64,000 bases of DNA, from contig NZ_CP066786.1 of NCBI RefSeq assembly GCF_016598595.1, positions 3,988,001-4,052,000 on the forward strand, read 5' to 3'. Below the pieces are notes generated by a model. It searched no databases. It saw only the letters and a list, made by a program, of their open reading frames with translations, and was not told where the DNA came from. Numbering within the stretch: the stretch's first letter is position 1; each line of letters opens with the position of its first letter. This stretch comes from Martelella lutilitoris. Lineage in GTDB: Bacteria; Pseudomonadota; Alphaproteobacteria; Rhizobiales; Rhizobiaceae. Shown here piece after piece: positions 50,503 through 59,281 of the stretch. Made by a program: the position numbers and the translations under genes.

Positions 50503-53500
50503 TCAGAGATTGCCGTTGACGCGATTGCGGCCGCTTCGTTTGGCCTCATAGAGATAGGAGTCCGCCCGGTCGATATACTGTTCGAGCGTATCGCCGGCGC
50601 CGGGCACGGCGGAATAGAAGCCGACGCTGACCGTCAGGCTCAGCACCACATCGTTGACCGCCGCAGGGTTTTCCGCCACGCGCTCGCGCAGCCTTTCGAT
50701 AAAGGCCCGAACCTGGTCGGCCTCGCCCGCGAGCGTATAAGCCACGAATTCCTCGCCGCCGTAGCGGGCGACGAGATCTCCGGCGCGCTGGAAATGGGCA
50801 TTGAGGATTTCGGCCAGATGCTTGAGGCAGGCATCGCCGAAAACATGGCCCATGCGATCATTGATCGGCTTGAAATGGTCGACATCGAGCATGGCGACGG
50901 TGAAACGCAGGCCGCGCATACGCGACAGGCCGAACTCCGCCTCGCCGCGCTCGATGAAGTGGCTGCGGTTGTAAAGCCCGGTCATGCCGTCGGTTATGCT
51001 GACCTCGTGAAGCTTGCTGTTGGCCTTGTTAAGCGCGACATTCAGGGATCTGAGCTTGCGCACCCAGTAAAGCGAAAGCACCAGCACGACGAGGCCGATC
51101 GCACCAATGCCGAGCAGCAGGCGATAATCGATCGCGCGCTTGAAGGGCGCCAGTTTCTGCATGCTGATGATCCGGTCGACGGCGTCCGGATCGAGATTGA
51201 CGACCAGCTTGGCAAAGATCCGGCCGAGATAGGGCTCGTCCGGCACGGTGGCGACCACCACCTGCAACCCCTCGGGAATGCGGCCGGAAATCTTCACGTC
51301 GTTGCTGTCCATGCCGGCAATCAGGTAGACGAGACTGTCCAGGGGGCCGACGACGGCGTCGAGTTCTCCGTCCTCGATCGCCTTGAGCCCGACGCCCTCG
51401 CTGTCGATGGCGACAAGCCCGACATTCGGATAACGGCTCCTCAGGAGTTCCGCCGGCACATGGGTGGGAACGATACCGACGCGCTGGCCCTCAAGCTCGC
51501 GCAGGCTGCTGACGAAGGGCGCCTGAAGCGGCGCGGCCACGGCAAGGGCGATATCGAGATAGGGGGGCGCAAGATCGAAGGTCGTGTCGCGCATGTTCTC
51601 GCGCGCCACGAAGGGCAGCACGTCGCAGTCGGCCGAGAGCGCGCTGTCGCTGTCAGCAATCGCCAGCGAGACAGGCTCGATCTGACGGTCGAACCTGCCG
51701 CGCGCGCTCATCAGGGCGAGGATTTCGGCGATCGCGCCGCCGAGCGAACCATCATCCTCGATGGTCGTGTAGGGCGGTGAACTGGGCTCCACGCAGACCC
51801 GGATCGGGCCTTTCTCGGCCAGATACTGTCGCTCGTCGCCGGTCAGAAGATCGCGGTCCGACTCCATCCCCGCCATCGGCGGACCGAGCCAGCGCCGCTC
51901 CATTTCTTCCCAGCGCGACAGGGAGATCGATTCCAGGGCATGATCGATGATGCTCCTGAGATAGGGATAGCGCGGCGATACGCCGAAACGGAGGTCCTCG
52001 CGCTCGACGCCGTCCATCAGGAACTCGCCGCCGATCTGAATATTGATCAGCCCCTGTTGGCGGATAATCGCGGTACCATTGCTCAGCGAGGTGATCACCA
52101 CATCAATCTCGCGGCCGGAAAGCGACTGCATCAGCTCTTCCCGGCTATCAAACTCGCGGACATCCTCGAAACGAGCCTTGAGAGCGTCGGCGTAGTAGAT
52201 GTCACGGCTGATGCCGATGGACTTGCCTTCAAGGCTCTCGAGACCTGCATAGGGACCCGCTCCGGAGGGCAGGAAGACGGCATTCGGCACCCGGTGGTAA
52301 AGATCGGAATACAGCGTGAACTCGGCCCGCTCGTCCGTGAAAGAGATGTTGGTGACAACGTCGAGTTCGCCCTCGCGAAAGCGGCGGAGCAATCCCGACC
52401 AGTTGTCATAGACGCGCTCGAATACGAGGCCAGTGGCGGATGCGATATATTGGGTTATGTCTTCCGCAAACCCCTTGCCGCGTCCATTGTCAAGGTAGCT
52501 GAACGGCTCGTAGTCAAGCGAGAACCCGATTTTCAACGGCGGCGCGCCCTTGACGAAGGCCTGCTCCTCCGGCAGCAGGCGAAGCGGCCCCGTGCTCATC
52601 GACCGCTCGGAGCGATAGGAAAGCCAGCGCGTGGTGATCGCATCCAGCGTATCCGTCGGCATCGCCGTGATGGCCTTCTCCAGGATGTCGGCGAGCACCT
52701 TCGCATTCTCGTCACCGTCACGGCTGAGAACGCCAAGGCGGAAATCCTCGAGCGCCACCGCCGTCAGCGGCGGCGTTCCGGCATTCGCGACATTGGTGAA
52801 GCCGTTTTCGCGCAGGAAGAAATTCCCGGTCATCTCCGCTGCCAGCACGCCGTCCACCCAGCCGAAGGCGACGGCCGCCATCAGGTCGCGGTAAGTGGCA
52901 TAGGTGACGGGCCTCACTCCGATCTCGCGCAGCGCATCGGCATAATAGATGTCACGGATGATGCCGATGCGCTTCTGTTTCAGCTGATCGAGCGTGAGGG
53001 GCCTGTCGAAGGACTGATCGACATTTTCGTAAAGCACCGTTCGGCGCAGATGGTAGGGATCGGTAAAGGTGATGAAACGGCTGCGTTCCTCGGTCTCGGA
53101 AATATCGGCGATGATATCGAGCCCACCCGCGCGGAACTGGCCGTAGACATCCGACCAGGAGCCCATGCGCAGCTTGAAATCGAGCCCGGTCATGGTGCCG
53201 ATCACGCCGATGAGATCAACCGTCCAGCCCATGATATTGCCGTTGCGATAGAAGGAGTAGGGGTCGTTGTCGGCGACAACGCCGACGCTGACCGGACCGC
53301 GCGCGGCAATATAGGCACGCTCGTCCGCGCTCAGCTCGAGGTCCTGCGCCCTTGCCGTCGGGACGGCGCCAAGCAGCAGAACCGCAAGCACGGCCAGACA
53401 GGACGACACCCGGGCAATGGCGGCACGAAACCACCGCGCCGTTTCAACCTCTTCCATCACGATCGTCTCATGCGAAAACCCAAGGGACAAAAGGGGCGGA

Positions 53501-53547
53501 GGCAGGCGGGCGGATTTCAACCCAGACCCTGAAACGGGGTTGGACAT
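50503..53547 (-). CDS. Diguanylate cyclase with three tandem periplasmic SBP_bac_3 sensor domains
   Basis: A 1014-residue membrane protein. An N-terminal hydrophobic segment (SSCLAVLAVLLLGAVPTARA) exports three bacterial solute-binding family 3 modules, at about 70-310, 325-560 and 580-800. The first two share near-identical blocks GISRDIYYADALKARF / GIIRDIYYADALREIG. A transmembrane helix (about 810-830) leads to a cytoplasmic GGDEF domain with an intact GGEEF at 930-934, so it should make cyclic di-GMP in response to periplasmic ligands. GAGGA precedes the ATG at 53547; ATG 53457 would give a more ordinary signal sequence. It is divergent from the arginase gene. Confidence 0.87.
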   Translation of the reverse strand: MSNPVSGSGLKSARLPPPLLSLGFSHETIVMEEVETARWFRAAIARVSSCLAVLAVLLLGAVPTARAQDLELSADERAYIAARGPVSVGVVADNDPYSFYRNGNIMGWTVDLIGVIGTMTGLDFKLRMGSWSDVYGQFRAGGLDIIADISETEERSRFITFTDPYHLRRTVLYENVDQSFDRPLTLDQLKQKRIGIIRDIYYADALREIGVRPVTYATYRDLMAAVAFGWVDGVLAAEMTGNFFLRENGFTNVANAGTPPLTAVALEDFRLGVLSRDGDENAKVLADILEKAITAMPTDTLDAITTRWLSYRSERSMSTGPLRLLPEEQAFVKGAPPLKIGFSLDYEPFSYLDNGRGKGFAEDITQYIASATGLVFERVYDNWSGLLRRFREGELDVVTNISFTDERAEFTLYSDLYHRVPNAVFLPSGAGPYAGLESLEGKSIGISRDIYYADALKARFEDVREFDSREELMQSLSGREIDVVITSLSNGTAIIRQQGLINIQIGGEFLMDGVEREDLRFGVSPRYPYLRSIIDHALESISLSRWEEMERRWLGPPMAGMESDRDLLTGDERQYLAEKGPIRVCVEPSSPPYTTIEDDGSLGGAIAEILALMSARGRFDRQIEPVSLAIADSDSALSADCDVLPFVARENMRDTTFDLAPPYLDIALAVAAPLQAPFVSSLRELEGQRVGIVPTHVPAELLRSRYPNVGLVAIDSEGVGLKAIEDGELDAVVGPLDSLVYLIAGMDSNDVKISGRIPEGLQVVVATVPDEPYLGRIFAKLVVNLDPDAVDRIISMQKLAPFKRAIDYRLLLGIGAIGLVVLVLSLYWVRKLRSLNVALNKANSKLHEVSITDGMTGLYNRSHFIERGEAEFGLSRMRGLRFTVAMLDVDHFKPINDRMGHVFGDACLKHLAEILNAHFQRAGDLVARYGGEEFVAYTLAGEADQVRAFIERLRERVAENPAAVNDVVLSLTVSVGFYSAVPGAGDTLEQYIDRADSYLYEAKRSGRNRVNGNL

Positions 53548-53741
53548 CTGCCGGTTTCCTCTTCATGGAGCCTCCCGGTTCCTCTCAACCAATAGCAAGG
53601 CATAGCACAATTTTCCGCAAGTCAAACGCCCTTGCGCGAAATTGAAAGGCGTAAATGGCAGCGCTACCGTATTTATCCGTCTTCCTGCCACCCTTCAAAG
53701 CAAAGTCAACAAGGGTCTATACTGGTTTCCGACGATTCTGG

Positions 53742-53759
53742 ACCGCCCTTCGGGGCGGT
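53742..53759 (+). other. UUCG-capped hairpin in the arginase leader
   Basis: ACCGCCC (53742-53748), TTCG and GGGCGGT (53753-53759) form a compact stable hairpin followed by TATTATT. A TATACT box at 53718-53723 could start transcription at about 53730, which would place the hairpin near the 5' end of the arginase message. It may be a stabilising element or a weak attenuator. Confidence 0.5.
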
Positions 53760-53808
53760 TATTATTGCCGACTTCTGTCGAAGACGGAAACCGAAAACGG
53801 AGTTTTTC

Positions 53809-54732
53809 ATGCATTGCACATTGCTCGGCGTTCCCGTCCAGTCCGGCTCGGGCCGGAAAGGCTGCAACATGGGGCCGAACGGGTTGAGAGCCGCCGGCCT
53901 TGGCGAAGCGCTTGCCGGCCTGGGTCACGACGTGGTCGATCTCGGCGACCTTGCGCCGGCGCCCCGGCGCGCGGTTTCCCACCCCAATGCCAAGCTCAAG
54001 GCGCTTGGCGAAACCGTCTCCTGGCTCGATGCGCTATATGACAAGGCGTTCGAGATTTCCGGGAACGGCCTGCCGATCTTCATGGGCGGCGATCATGTGA
54101 TGGCGGCGGCAAGCGTTGCCGGCGTTTCCCGGCGGGCGAAACAGCAGGGCCGGCCGCTCTTTGTCCTCTGGCTGGACGCCCATACCGATTTTCACACGCT
54201 GGAGAGCACCGAAAGCGGCAATCTCCACGGCACACCGGCGGCCTATTTCACCGGTAGACCAGGATTTGAAGGCATTTTCCCACCGCTTGATGCGCCGGTT
54301 GACCCGAAAAATGTCTGCATGCTCGGCATCCGCAGCGTCGATCCGCCCGAGCGCGCGGCGCTGAAGGAAAGCGGCGTCACCGTCCACGACATGCGCGCCA
54401 TCGACGAAAGCGGCATTGCCGCCCTCCTGTCGGCGTTTCTCGGTATGGTCGTCGCTGAGGACGGCATGCTGCATGTCAGCTTCGACGTCGATTTTCTCGA
54501 CCCTGCCGTCGCGCCGGGCGTCGGCACCACGGTTCCGGGCGGCGCGACCTTCCGCGAGGCCCATCTGGTGATGGAGATGCTGCATGACAGCGAACTCGTC
54601 ACCTCGCTCGACCTGGTGGAACTCAATCCGTTTCTCGACGAACGCGGCAAGGCGGCCATCCTGATGACGGACCTCACGGCCAGCCTGTTCGGCCGGCGGG
54701 TGATGGACCGGCCGACGCGCAGTTACGGCTGA
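53809..54732 (+). CDS. rocF: Arginase
   Basis: A 307-residue binuclear manganese hydrolase that splits arginine to ornithine and urea. Metal ligands are in GGDH (93-96), DAHTDFH (123-129) and SFDVDFLDP (224-232); ESGNLHGTP is the substrate loop. The C-terminal VELNPFLDERGKAA block is that of arginases. The ATG at 53809 is the first codon of the domain. It has no close operon partner; a catabolic role in nitrogen supply is expected. An agmatinase alternative is less likely because of the ESGNLHGTP loop. Confidence 0.88.
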   Translation: MHCTLLGVPVQSGSGRKGCNMGPNGLRAAGLGEALAGLGHDVVDLGDLAPAPRRAVSHPNAKLKALGETVSWLDALYDKAFEISGNGLPIFMGGDHVMAAASVAGVSRRAKQQGRPLFVLWLDAHTDFHTLESTESGNLHGTPAAYFTGRPGFEGIFPPLDAPVDPKNVCMLGIRSVDPPERAALKESGVTVHDMRAIDESGIAALLSAFLGMVVAEDGMLHVSFDVDFLDPAVAPGVGTTVPGGATFREAHLVMEMLHDSELVTSLDLVELNPFLDERGKAAILMTDLTASLFGRRVMDRPTRSYG

Positions 54733-55725
54733 TCAGCCGCTGCCGATCAGCATGCCGGCGGCGAGCACCAGGCCGCCGCCGAGCACGACCTGGAAGGCGG
54801 CCCGCATGAAGGGCGTTTCCATATATTTGTTCTGGATGAAGGCGATCGCCCAGAGTTCGAAGAACACCACGATGATGGCGACGATCGTCGCCGTCCAGAA
54901 TTCCGGGATCAGATAGGGCAGCGCATGGCCGAGGCCGCCGACCATGGTCATGACGCCGGAGGCGATGCCGCGCTTGATCGGCGACCCGCGCCCGGAAAGC
55001 TTGCCGTCATCATGGGCGGCCTCGGTGAAGCCCATGGAAATGCCGGCGCCGACGGCCGCCGAAAGGCCGATCAGGAAGGTCTGCTTGGTATCCTGCGTGG
55101 CAAAGGCGGCGGCAAAGATCGGCGCAAGCGTGGAGACCGAGCCGTCCATCAGCCCGGCAAGCCCCGGCTGCACCCAGGTCAACACGAACTGCCGGCGCTC
55201 CTTCAGGCTTTCCTCATCCCGGACATCCTTCGGCGCATGCTTTTCGCTGAGCGCGACGGCGGTTTCCTCATGCGCCTCTTCGGCCATGGCAAGATCGCCG
55301 AGCAGCTTGCGGGTGTCGGCATCGCTGACCTGGGCGGCGGCCGCGCGGTAGAACCGGCATGCCTGCTCTTCCATCGTCACCGTCTGGTCGCGGATCTTGT
55401 CGAGCGGCAGGCTCTTCATCAGCCAGTCCGGACGCCGCTCGTAGAAACCGCGCACATGTTCACGCCGGATCAGCGGGATGACATCGCCGAAGCGGCGCTT
55501 GTGCATGTCGATCAGCATGCGCCGGTGGCTGTCCTCGACCATCGCCATGTCATCGAAAATCTTCGCAGAATCCGGATATTCGGACCGCAGATGCTCCGCA
55601 TAGGATTTGTAGATGCGCGCATCATCCTCTTCCGAGGAGATGGCGAGCGCCAGGACTTCCTGCTCGGAGAGCGAGGAGAAGGCGCGGCGTGGCCTTGAAA
55701 ACAGATTGAATGCCATGATCATCAT
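54733..55725 (-). CDS. mbfA: Membrane-bound ferritin MbfA, iron exporter
   Basis: A 330-residue protein that joins an N-terminal ferritin-like four-helix domain (about 18-165) to a C-terminal VIT1/CCC1-like membrane domain (about 180-330). The ferritin part has ISSEEDDARIYKSYAEH, EDSHRRMLIDMHKRR, EEQACRFYRAAA and AEEAHEETA, supplying the di-iron glutamate and histidine ligands. The membrane part has about five helices with LVTWVQPGLAGLMDGSVSTL-like sequence. MbfA exports iron under iron-replete or peroxide stress. A perfect Irr-type box lies directly upstream. Two ATGs at 55722 and 55716 are alternative starts. Confidence 0.9.
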   Translation of the reverse strand: MMIMAFNLFSRPRRAFSSLSEQEVLALAISSEEDDARIYKSYAEHLRSEYPDSAKIFDDMAMVEDSHRRMLIDMHKRRFGDVIPLIRREHVRGFYERRPDWLMKSLPLDKIRDQTVTMEEQACRFYRAAAAQVSDADTRKLLGDLAMAEEAHEETAVALSEKHAPKDVRDEESLKERRQFVLTWVQPGLAGLMDGSVSTLAPIFAAAFATQDTKQTFLIGLSAAVGAGISMGFTEAAHDDGKLSGRGSPIKRGIASGVMTMVGGLGHALPYLIPEFWTATIVAIIVVFFELWAIAFIQNKYMETPFMRAAFQVVLGGGLVLAAGMLIGSG

Positions 55726-55736
55726 CCCGAAATGAA

Positions 55737-55753
55737 TTTAGAATTCTTCTAAA
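55737..55753. promoter_or_regulatory. Irr-binding box (iron control element)
   Basis: TTTAGAATTCTTCTAAA is a perfect inverted repeat of TTTAGAA / TTCTAAA around three bases, 11 bases before the mbfA start codon. This is the iron control element bound by the heme-responsive Irr protein in rhizobia. Irr is known to repress mbfA at low iron in related species. Confidence 0.85.
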
Positions 55754-55828
55754 CTAACATCGAGAGAAGGTCAAATCCCGCTTGTCCGTCGCGATGATTG
55801 CAGGCTTTTGCTGCAATCATGCGACAGG

Positions 55829-56593
55829 TCACATGTTCTTTTCGCTGGTGCCCGCCTGATTGGCGACCCAGTAGCCGGAGGCATTCATCCAGGTCAGCGG
55901 ATGGCCGCGCTCTTCCACGAGGTACGTGCGGATCGCGCGCGCCACGCGGGCCTCGGCGCCGATCCAGGCAAAGGTCTGCGGCGGCAGCGCGACGGCCTTG
56001 AGCGCCTCGAGAAACGGCGCGGGGTCGGTCGCATCGGCGCCGGCCCGGTCGATCCAGCTAAACTCGACATCGGCCGCTGTCTTGAAGGCCTGACCGTCAT
56101 CGGACGACGACACGGCGATGATGGCAGTGATCCGCGTTCCGGGCTCCGCTTCCTCAATCCGCCGGCCGATTGCCGGTAGCGCGGTCTCGTCGCCGATCAG
56201 AAGCCAGTGGGCGACCGGCCCTTTCACCACGGCGGAACCGCGCGGCCCGCCGATCTCAAGCGTATCGCCGGGTTTTGCGGCAACCGCCCAAGCCGTTGCC
56301 GGGCCCGCATCGTGGATGGCGAAATCGATGGTGAGCGACCGCTGGTCATTGTCGTAGCGGCGCGGCGTATAGTCGCGCATCGCCGGTTTCTCTTCGCCCG
56401 TGTCGAAGAACAGCTTGATATGATCGTCGGGCGCCGCGCTGATGAAATCGGCAAGTTCGGGGCATTCGAAGGTGATGCGCCGCATGGCGGGGGTGATATA
56501 GTCCGCCGCCGCCACCCTCAGCGTCCGGCGCTTCAGTTCGTGGCGGACGCGCTCGATTTCCGGCGGGGCGATATCATTGACCTGTTCAGACAT
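55829..56593 (-). CDS. Siderophore-interacting protein (FAD-binding ferric reductase, ViuB family)
   Basis: A 254-residue cytoplasmic flavoprotein. The FAD-binding barrel (about 20-120) has DHIKLFFDTG and MRDYTPRRYD (the RxYTxR motif). The NAD(P)H-like C-terminal domain has HWLLIGDETALPAIGRRIEE and AWIGAEARVARAIRTYLVEERG. It reduces ferric siderophores to free iron. It is 103 bases from mbfA on the same strand, so two iron genes lie together, though the Irr box lies between them and belongs to mbfA. Confidence 0.87.
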   Translation of the reverse strand: MSEQVNDIAPPEIERVRHELKRRTLRVAAADYITPAMRRITFECPELADFISAAPDDHIKLFFDTGEEKPAMRDYTPRRYDNDQRSLTIDFAIHDAGPATAWAVAAKPGDTLEIGGPRGSAVVKGPVAHWLLIGDETALPAIGRRIEEAEPGTRITAIIAVSSSDDGQAFKTAADVEFSWIDRAGADATDPAPFLEALKAVALPPQTFAWIGAEARVARAIRTYLVEERGHPLTWMNASGYWVANQAGTSEKNM

Positions 56594-56716
56594 GAGAAAA
56601 CTCCGATAGGCCGCGCGGCGACCAGTCAGCCGGCGGCGTCAATAAACATGATTGCTTTTGTCATGAATAAGTGACGATGGTCAAATGACCCTTCGTCGCA
56701 GGGTCGCGTAAGCACG

Positions 56717-57424
56717 TTACCGGCCCGCCAGCAGGGCTTCCACAAAGGCCGGAACCGTGGTCGCGGCCGGCCCCTCGTAGCAATCCTCGAACAGGGGATT
56801 GCCGGTCGCCTGAAGATTGACCTCGACGGTCCGGGCGCCATTGCCGGCTGCCTCCATGACGAAGCCCGCGGCCGGATAGACCGTGCCGGACGTGCCGATC
56901 GACACAAATAGCTCGGCCCCGCCGAGCGCCGCTTCGATCCGCTCCATGTCATAGGGCATCTCGCCGAACCAGACGATGTCGGGCCGGAGGGCGGCCCGCG
57001 CGCAGCTGGAACAGACCTCGCCGTCATCAAGATCGCCGTCCCATTGCTGGTGGCTGCCGCACTCGGAACAGAGCGCCGAATTCAGCTTGCCGTGCATGTG
57101 CAGCACATTCTTCGAGCCGGCCTTCTCGTGCAGATTGTCGACATTCTGGGTAATCAGCAGGAACGGGCCATCCCAGGCGTTTTCCAGCTTCGCCAGCGCG
57201 TTGTGGGCCGCGTTCGGGCTGGCCTTTGCCGCCTCGCGACGACGCATGTTGTAGAAATCGAAGACGAGGTCCGGATTGCGGTGAAAACCCTCGGGCGTGG
57301 CGACATCGCGGATATCGTGATCGGCCCAGAGGCCGCCATTGTCGCGAAAGGTGGCAAGGCCGCTCTCGGCGGAAATGCCCGCCCCGGTCAGAACGACGAT
57401 CGATGCCTTCGGTGGGATATGCAT
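56717..57424 (-). CDS. cobB: NAD-dependent protein deacylase, SIR2 family (CobB type)
   Basis: A 235-residue sirtuin. GAGISAESGLATFRDNGGLW at 14-33 binds NAD, QNVDNLHEKAG begins at 93, the catalytic histidine is H111 in MHGKL, and zinc is held by C119, C122, C138 and C141. Y59 and R62 in FYNMRR match the class III pair that favours succinyl or malonyl lysine, as in E. coli CobB. It removes acyl groups from lysines in the cytoplasm. No operon partner is obvious. Confidence 0.88.
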   Translation of the reverse strand: MHIPPKASIVVLTGAGISAESGLATFRDNGGLWADHDIRDVATPEGFHRNPDLVFDFYNMRRREAAKASPNAAHNALAKLENAWDGPFLLITQNVDNLHEKAGSKNVLHMHGKLNSALCSECGSHQQWDGDLDDGEVCSSCARAALRPDIVWFGEMPYDMERIEAALGGAELFVSIGTSGTVYPAAGFVMEAAGNGARTVEVNLQATGNPLFEDCYEGPAATTVPAFVEALLAGR

Positions 57425-57566
57425 GAAAACCGTCCGAGCCTCCCTTTCAGGCTCTTCCGGCCTGCTCCGGTTCCTTGTTGCAGCATTTTCGGGAGGAAAG
57501 GATCACCCGAAGTGCCGCACCTTGCTTGTTATCTTTCGACCGGGCGCTCCGCACGCCTCAGGCTGT

Positions 57567-58187
57567 TCACCGCAGCGAAGCGACGGGCAGGTCCGTGCCG
57601 GTTTCGACCTTGACCCAGCGGCCGGCATCGAAGGAGGCCTGGCGCTTCAGGAAGGTATAGGGCGTTTCGGCCCAGGGCAGGATTTCGTCGCTCAGATTGT
57701 CGAGAATGAAATCGCCCTTGCTGGAGCGCAGCGTCAGCACGGCATGGCCCTCGCCATTGGGCTTGCGCACAACGGTGATCAGAAGATCGGAGGCCGAGAA
57801 GCCGGCCTTCATCAGCCGACGGCGCTTTTCCAGGACAAAGTCCTCGCAATCGCCCGCGCCGCTCTTCGGATAGGCCCAGACTTCCTCGCGGCCGTAAAGC
57901 TCCTCGTCCGTCATTGGCTCGACCTCGGCGTTGACGGCGAGATTGATCTCCTCAACCGAACGCCAGCCGAACGAGGTTAACCGGGCCGGGCCGGAGAGCC
58001 CGGCCTCGGGCTCGCAATCGCGACGGTGCTGCTGGCAGAACTCGAAATGGCCGATGGGCTGGGATGTGATGCCGCCAATCGGCATGGCGGGCATTCCGGC
58101 GGAAAGCGCCGGCGCAAACAGACCGGCCGAGAACATGGCCGCGATCGCACCGAAAACCATATATGCCAGTTGATTGAAACGAGGCAC
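57567..58187 (-). CDS. Transglutaminase-like cysteine protease (BTLCP/DUF920 family)
   Basis: A 206-residue exported protein with an N-terminal hydrophobic signal (MVFGAIAAMFSAGLFAPALS). The catalytic core is GAGDCEDFVLEKRRRL with the nucleophilic cysteine, GHAVLTLRSSKGDFILDN with histidine and aspartate, and PYTFLKRQA near the end. This is the bacterial transglutaminase-like cysteine proteinase family, of which LapG is the known member. Here it stands alone without a LapD partner. I suggest GTG at 58187 as start; the frame continues to 58220. Confidence 0.8.
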   Translation of the reverse strand: MPRFNQLAYMVFGAIAAMFSAGLFAPALSAGMPAMPIGGITSQPIGHFEFCQQHRRDCEPEAGLSGPARLTSFGWRSVEEINLAVNAEVEPMTDEELYGREEVWAYPKSGAGDCEDFVLEKRRRLMKAGFSASDLLITVVRKPNGEGHAVLTLRSSKGDFILDNLSDEILPWAETPYTFLKRQASFDAGRWVKVETGTDLPVASLR

Positions 58188-58291
58188 GCTATACCCATCC
58201 GCCTGTTGAATTCTTAACAAAGAGTTAAGGAGATAAGGCGGACGGAGTCAATCAGTCACGGCTGTGCCGGCGGCAGGATCTTAAGGAATGG

Positions 58292-59092
58292 TTAACTTCC
58301 GCTGGCTCCGGAAACGAGATCGCCGACGGCCTTCAGCATGCGCTCGATATCCTCCGGCCGCGACAGGCGGTGGTCGCCGTCCTGCACCAGGGTGAGCACC
58401 ACGTCGTCGGCCGGCAGATGCGACATCAGCTTCAGCGCATGCGCATAGGGAACGTCCGCGTCCTGCTTGCCCTGGATAATATGAACCGGACATCCCGTCT
58501 CGATAATGCCGTTCAGCACGCGGTTGCGCCGACCGTCGTCAAGCAGCTTCGCGGTAAAGATTGTGGGCTCGGGACCGTAGGGTGAGGCCTCCTCGAAATA
58601 GCCCTGTTCGGCCAACGCCTTGCATTCGGCGTCATTCAGGTCCGGCTCGATCAGTTCGCTGGTGAAATCCGGCGCGGGGGCAAGCAGTAGCAGGCCCTCG
58701 ACCTTCGGTCCGCCGGCCTGCTTCTTCAGTTCCTGCACCGCCCTGAGCGCCAGCCAGCCGCCCATGGACGAGCCGATGATGATGATCCGCTCAGGAGCAG
58801 CCCGCTCGATGGCCCTGAGCGCGTCTGCAAGCCAGCGCGAGATCGTGCCGTCCTTGAACGCGCCCTCGCTTTCGCCGTGGCCCGTATAGTCGAAGCGGAT
58901 CATGGCAAGGTCTTTTTTGCCGGCATAGGTGTCAAGCGCCTCGGCCTTGGTGCCGAGCATGTCGGAGCCGTAGCCGGAGAACCAGACCAGCGCCGGCGCG
59001 TCGCCTGATCCCTGACGCAGGCGCATGGCGATCTTCAGCGGCCCCTCGCCGTGATCGATTTCGATATAGGTCAGCGCAACATCCTGCTGCAT
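58292..59092 (-). CDS. Alpha/beta hydrolase
   Basis: A 266-residue hydrolase. LVWFSGYGSDMLGTKAEALD holds the oxyanion region, IIIGSSMGGWLALRA the nucleophile elbow (GSSMGG), VHIIQGKQDADVPY the acid and VQDGDHRLSRPEDIERM the histidine. It resembles the palmitoyl-thioesterase ABHD10/BEM46-type single-domain group. The ATG at 59092 follows GGAGA at 6 bases; a longer frame reaches 59200. It is divergent from infC. Substrate unknown. Confidence 0.83.
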   Translation of the reverse strand: MQQDVALTYIEIDHGEGPLKIAMRLRQGSGDAPALVWFSGYGSDMLGTKAEALDTYAGKKDLAMIRFDYTGHGESEGAFKDGTISRWLADALRAIERAAPERIIIIGSSMGGWLALRAVQELKKQAGGPKVEGLLLLAPAPDFTSELIEPDLNDAECKALAEQGYFEEASPYGPEPTIFTAKLLDDGRRNRVLNGIIETGCPVHIIQGKQDADVPYAHALKLMSHLPADDVVLTLVQDGDHRLSRPEDIERMLKAVGDLVSGASGS

Positions 59093-59281
59093 GATAGTCT
59101 CCGCCGGTTTCGCTCCAAAAGCCCGCGATCGCGCCGATCTCGCGATCAAGAGGTGATTTTCTTTTTGGGCTGTGTTATTGACATTGGACGGGCTTAACAA
59201 CCATTTGTGTCCGATAAGTGCCTCAGGCTATGGACTTGGCGCTTCAGAACCCGATTTTCAATCATTGAGGAGATCACGACC

